Positions 31,283-33,560 of a stretch of DNA of 33,560 nt are shown here, one piece after another. A program made the translations under genes and the position numbers. Below the pieces are notes generated by a model. It saw only the letters and a list, made by a program, of their open reading frames with translations. It was not told the origin of the DNA and searched no databases. Position 1 is the stretch's first letter. Every line of letters starts with the position of its first letter. Source of the stretch: a virus; the IMG/VR virus record IMGVR_UViG_3300048589_000784, positions 1-33,560 of that record, one strand, 5' to 3'.

Positions 31283-31539
31283 CCATCACCCGTGAACCGC
31301 TGGCCGTGCGCGGTGCCGTGGTGGCCGCCATCGTCGCGGCCGTGCACCTGGCGGTCGCCTTCGGCTGGTCGCTGACCGGCCCGCAGGAGGCCGCCCTGCT
31401 GGCGTTCGTCGACGTCGCGTCCATCGCGGCCGTCGTGGTCTGGACGCGCGGCAGGGTCACCCCGGTGGCCGACCCCCGGCTGGAGGGGCTGGGCGAGTTC
31501 GCCCCGCCCTCCGAGCCGCAGGAACCGGAGAGGTGGTAG
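31279..31539 (+). CDS. Putative holin
   Basis: Encodes 86 residues, with CGAGGAGG a few bases before the ATG. Two hydrophobic segments (VVAAIVAAVHLAVAFGW and ALLAFVDVASIAAVVVW) are joined by a short polar loop containing SLTGPQEA. A charged Pro/Glu-rich C-terminus follows. This two-helix form with the TGPQEAALL turn is common in actinobacteriophage holins, which form the membrane lesion that releases endolysin. It directly precedes the endolysin gene. Confidence 0.8.
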   Translation: MTITREPLAVRGAVVAAIVAAVHLAVAFGWSLTGPQEAALLAFVDVASIAAVVVWTRGRVTPVADPRLEGLGEFAPPSEPQEPERW

Positions 31540-31543
31540 CGCC

Positions 31544-32080
31544 ATGCCGGTGACCGCAGGCAGCATCTGGGCCAACCGCAAGCGCAGGTGGCGCCGCCAC
31601 GCCCACGCCCCGCTGAAGGGGCCGTTCCGCATCACCGCCGGGGCGTACTACTCGACGGGCAGGCCGCACTGGGCCATGGACATCGCCCCGATCCTGTGGC
31701 GCTACGCGCGGCTGTACGCGGTGCGCGACGCGGTGGTGCTCGACTGCCACGACGGGGAGTCCGACCACCCGCCCGAGCGCTACTCGGGGATGCCCAGCAA
31801 CTGGATCATCCTGGGCTGGCGCACCAAGAAGGGCAAGCAGCGCAGCGCGTTCTACCAGCACCTGCGCAAGGGCTCGGTACGGGTGCGCAAAGGCCAGCGG
31901 GTCAAGGCCGGGCAGTGGATCGCCCGGATGGGCACCAGCGGCAACACCTCCGGACTGCACCTGCACTTCAGCCTGCACCGGGGCTGGATCACCGGCCTGA
32001 GCCGGTACTCCCAGATGACCGACACGGGGCGCCCCTGGCCCCCCAGCCGGTGCTGGCTGAAGCCCAAGAGCCGGCGGTAG
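31544..32080 (+). CDS. M23-family peptidase endolysin
   Basis: Encodes 178 residues. A basic N-terminus leads into the LytM/M23 fold: RPHWAMDIAP supplies the HxxxD zinc ligands. SAFYQHLRKGSVRVRKGQRVKAGQWIARMGTSGNTSG continues the fold, and LHLHFSLH gives the HxH motif. Such enzymes cut peptide crosslinks of peptidoglycan. No separate cell-wall-binding domain is visible, though the basic C-terminus (LKPKSRR) might contribute. It is the last gene of the late operon and is followed by a terminator about 95 bases on. No lipase-type second lysin was found in the window. Confidence 0.9.
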   Translation: MPVTAGSIWANRKRRWRRHAHAPLKGPFRITAGAYYSTGRPHWAMDIAPILWRYARLYAVRDAVVLDCHDGESDHPPERYSGMPSNWIILGWRTKKGKQRSAFYQHLRKGSVRVRKGQRVKAGQWIARMGTSGNTSGLHLHFSLHRGWITGLSRYSQMTDTGRPWPPSRCWLKPKSRR

Positions 32081-32175
32081 CCGGGTGCGGCTGGTTCCAC
32101 GTGCAAACACACGCGCCAGCGTGGATCGCCCGGCACGCCCGGTTCTAGCGCACTTACCCGACGGGCTTCCACGAC

Positions 32176-32214
32176 ACGGCCCCCGCTGCCTCGATTGAAG
32201 GCGGCGGGGGCCGT
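32176..32214 (+). terminator. Strong hairpin terminator between convergent operons
   Basis: ACGGCCCCCGCTGCC (32176-32190) pairs with GGCGGCGGGGGCCGT (32200-32214) over a nine-base loop with a single G-U pair, followed by TTGTCGTGT. It sits between the endolysin and the minus-strand XRE gene, so it can stop transcription in both directions. Confidence 0.8.
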
Positions 32215-32223
32215 TTGTCGTGT

Positions 32224-32583
32224 CTAGGCGCTGGTGCACTCCCGGCGGTGCGCGTCGAGCACGTCGGCCACGAAGGCGGCCTCGGTGGCGCTGTCGCACA
32301 CCACGTGGAACTCGACCGGGCCGCCGGTCGGCGGGCTCAGATACCCGGCGGCGGCCATCGCCTGGGCCGGGTCGACCTTGAGCACGTCGGCCACGGACAG
32401 CACGGCGGTCACCGACGGGTGGTTGGCCCCGGTGCACCAGCGCTGCACGGTGCCCCGGTTGGCGCCGATGGCCTCGGCCAGCGCGCCCTGGGTGACGCCC
32501 CGGGCGCTGAGGTGCTCGCGCAGCCAGGCACCCCAGTGGGCTTGCCAGTGGGTGTAGTAGTCGGGGGCGGTCAGGGTGGTCAT
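32224..32583 (-). CDS. XRE-family HTH regulator
   Basis: Encodes 119 residues. Residues about 20-70 form an XRE helix-turn-helix: LREHLSARGVTQGALAEAIGANRGTVQRWCTG followed by NHPSVTAVLSVADVLKVDP. A short C-terminal domain (PVEFHVVCDSATEAAFVADVL) is unassigned and may dimerise or bind a ligand. It is the last gene of a minus-strand set read against the late operon, a typical place for a regulator. Whether it is an immunity repressor is unproven. Confidence 0.85.
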   Translation of the reverse strand: MTTLTAPDYYTHWQAHWGAWLREHLSARGVTQGALAEAIGANRGTVQRWCTGANHPSVTAVLSVADVLKVDPAQAMAAAGYLSPPTGGPVEFHVVCDSATEAAFVADVLDAHRRECTSA

Positions 32584-32584
32584 C

Positions 32585-33097
32585 TCAGGCTCCCTTCACG
32601 GCGTCGAGGTCGTCCCACGACAGGTGCAGCACCTCAAGGGCGACGCCGATCCCGCACAGGGCCTTGGCGTGCTCGTCGCGGCTGATCCGGCCGTCGAGGG
32701 CGGCGTCGTTCACGGCGAACACGGCGGCGGCCAGCCCCAGGGTGGCAGGCTCGGGCGAGCGCACGATCATCTCCGGTTCCGGGTGGATCGGGTAGATCGC
32801 GGAGTACCACGAGGTGCACTGCTCGGCGTAGACCCCTTCGGCGGCCAGGGCGTCGCGCAGGTCGTCCATGGCGCGGTAGGCGCAGTAGTCCCAGTTGCAG
32901 TACGGGGCCAGCGGCCCCCCGTCGTGGACGAGCACGAACAGCGCGTCCGATCCGTAGTCCTCGCCGCGCTCGGCCCACTCGGCGCCGGTGTAGACCCCGG
33001 CGCCCTGGCCGGTGTCGGTGAGGTCGGCGATGCTGGTGTCGGTCACCCGCGACAGCAGATCGAGCAGGTGCTCACGGGTGATGGTCTGGGTGGTCAT
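32585..33097 (-). CDS. Hypothetical minus-strand protein (170 aa)
   Basis: Encodes 170 residues from ATG 33097, set by AAAGGAG upstream; the longer frame is Pro/Ser/Arg noise. The first helix (TREHLLDLLSRVTDTSIADL) is followed by acidic segments and several Cys, Trp and Tyr residues (YCNWDYCAYRAMDDL, CTSWYSAIYPIHPEPE). The C-terminal half is helical with DALDGRISRDEHAKALCG, whose acidic spacing loosely recalls an EF-hand-like loop but is not diagnostic. Function unknown. One base separates it from the XRE gene. Confidence 0.75.
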   Translation of the reverse strand: MTTQTITREHLLDLLSRVTDTSIADLTDTGQGAGVYTGAEWAERGEDYGSDALFVLVHDGGPLAPYCNWDYCAYRAMDDLRDALAAEGVYAEQCTSWYSAIYPIHPEPEMIVRSPEPATLGLAAAVFAVNDAALDGRISRDEHAKALCGIGVALEVLHLSWDDLDAVKGA

Positions 33098-33098
33098 G

Positions 33099-33317
33099 TC
33101 AGGCTCCTTTCGGGGTGAGGATGCGGCCCAGGCGCTCGGACAGGTCGCGGCAGTTGCGCTGCTGCGACTTCGCCTCCAGGGCGGTGGTGGTGTCGTGGCG
33201 GGAGCGGTCGGTGTACGGCTCCAGGGCGATGCTGTGGGCGGCGAGCCCGGCGCGCAGCAGCCGCACATCGGCGTCGGTCAGTGTGACGATGTACGTCGGC
33301 TGGGTGATCTTGGTCAT
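33099..33317 (-). CDS. Hypothetical minus-strand protein (72 aa)
   Basis: Encodes 72 residues from ATG 33317 with GAGGAA upstream. It starts TKITQPTYIVTLTDADVRLL, a beta strand followed by helices, and ends RDLSERLGRIL with a basic tail. It shares the short M-T-(T/K) N-terminal style of its neighbours and lies in the same minus-strand transcript. No family is recognised. Confidence 0.7.
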   Translation of the reverse strand: MTKITQPTYIVTLTDADVRLLRAGLAAHSIALEPYTDRSRHDTTTALEAKSQQRNCRDLSERLGRILTPKGA

Positions 33318-33337
33318 GGTCGTGGTTCCTCTCGGGG

Positions 33338-33550
33338 CTAGATGAGGCTGTCGTCCCACGCGGCGGTGGGGCCGTAGGTGGTGGTCTCGGTGGCGGCGAT
33401 GTAGACCTCGCCGTTGACGAGGGTGACGTTGGCGATGTCGGCCTCCAGCGGGTAGGTCGGCTGGAACGCGACAGTCACGGGGGCGTCCTCGGGGGTGCCG
33501 GTGGCGACCAACTCTTGGAGGGTCTCGATGAGGTCTTGGATCGTGGTCAT
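33338..33550 (-). CDS. Hypothetical minus-strand protein (70 aa)
   Basis: Encodes 70 residues from ATG 33550, with a GAGA-type site just inside the window edge. TIQDLIETLQELVATGTPEDAPVTVAF begins with an amphipathic helix and turns to beta strands (ANVTLVNGEVYIAATETTT). The acidic C-terminus ends WDDSLI. It is the most upstream visible gene of the minus-strand unit, whose promoter lies outside the window. Function unknown. Confidence 0.7.
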   Translation of the reverse strand: MTTIQDLIETLQELVATGTPEDAPVTVAFQPTYPLEADIANVTLVNGEVYIAATETTTYGPTAAWDDSLI

Positions 33551-33560
33551 GGTTCTCGGT

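Noticed and set aside
32081-32175. Short open frames between endolysin and terminator
   Set aside because: Products are very short or run into the hairpin; no ribosome site or recognisable sequence.
1-33560. tRNA genes, CRISPR arrays, integrase or insertion sequences
   Set aside because: I saw no cloverleaf-like tRNA with the expected conserved loops, no regularly spaced identical repeats with unique spacers, and no recombinase or transposase motifs.

Overview
The window is the structural half of a tailed (siphovirus-type) bacteriophage or prophage of a high-GC actinobacterium. The evidence is the strongly G/C-ending codons, frequent GTG and TTG starts, chains of ATGA/GTGA stop-start overlaps, and the protein families: ReqiPepy6-gp37-like tail protein, Gp80-like protein, SPP1-type portal, and a tape measure with a built-in peptidase. 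No tRNA, rRNA, integrase, transposase or CRISPR array was recognised, so host genus and lifestyle (temperate or lytic) cannot be decided from the window alone.

Layout. 1-2032: small plus-strand genes, namely a zinc-knuckle/helix-turn-helix protein, an HNH endonuclease and three hypotheticals, with an operator-like repeat region at 1199-1300. 2106-5009: a minus-strand, lower-GC island with an EcoRI-type adenine methyltransferase, a DUF262-HNH endonuclease (overlapping start) and a stand-alone TIR protein. It looks like an imported restriction/defence cassette. 5274-8349: a compressed plus-strand operon of a possible 22-residue membrane peptide, a ParB-like protein, an ABC-ATPase/GNAT fusion of the COG2401 type, an unknown 128-residue protein and a D-2-hydroxyacid dehydrogenase, facing a minus-strand ASCH-domain gene. 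8811-22949: terminase genes, portal, MuF-like head protein (apparently frameshifted), scaffold, capsid, a 762-residue repeat protein, connectors interrupted by three tandem glycosyltransferases, major tail protein, and a tail assembly chaperone with a programmed -1 frameshift. 22956-30748: tape measure, Dit-like and gp37-like tail proteins, collar-domain fibre and beta-helix tailspike. 30745-32080: three small membrane proteins and an M23 endolysin, closed by a strong hairpin terminator. 32224-33550: a convergent minus-strand run of small genes ending in an XRE-type regulator.

How it fits together. The late genes form one long plus-strand unit in canonical order for packaging, head, connector, tail, fibres and lysis. 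Perfect GC-rich hairpins directly follow the major capsid and major tail genes, where partial termination or 3' end protection would tune stoichiometry. Three sets of accessory genes are laid over this scaffold. The first is the methyltransferase/DUF262-HNH/TIR island. The second is the ParB/ABC-GNAT/unknown/dehydrogenase operon with its ASCH neighbour, which I regard as the best candidate for an undescribed DNA-modification or small-molecule system. The third is the three-glycosyltransferase block, which may decorate the virion and possibly the Ser/Thr/Gly-rich 762-residue protein encoded just upstream.
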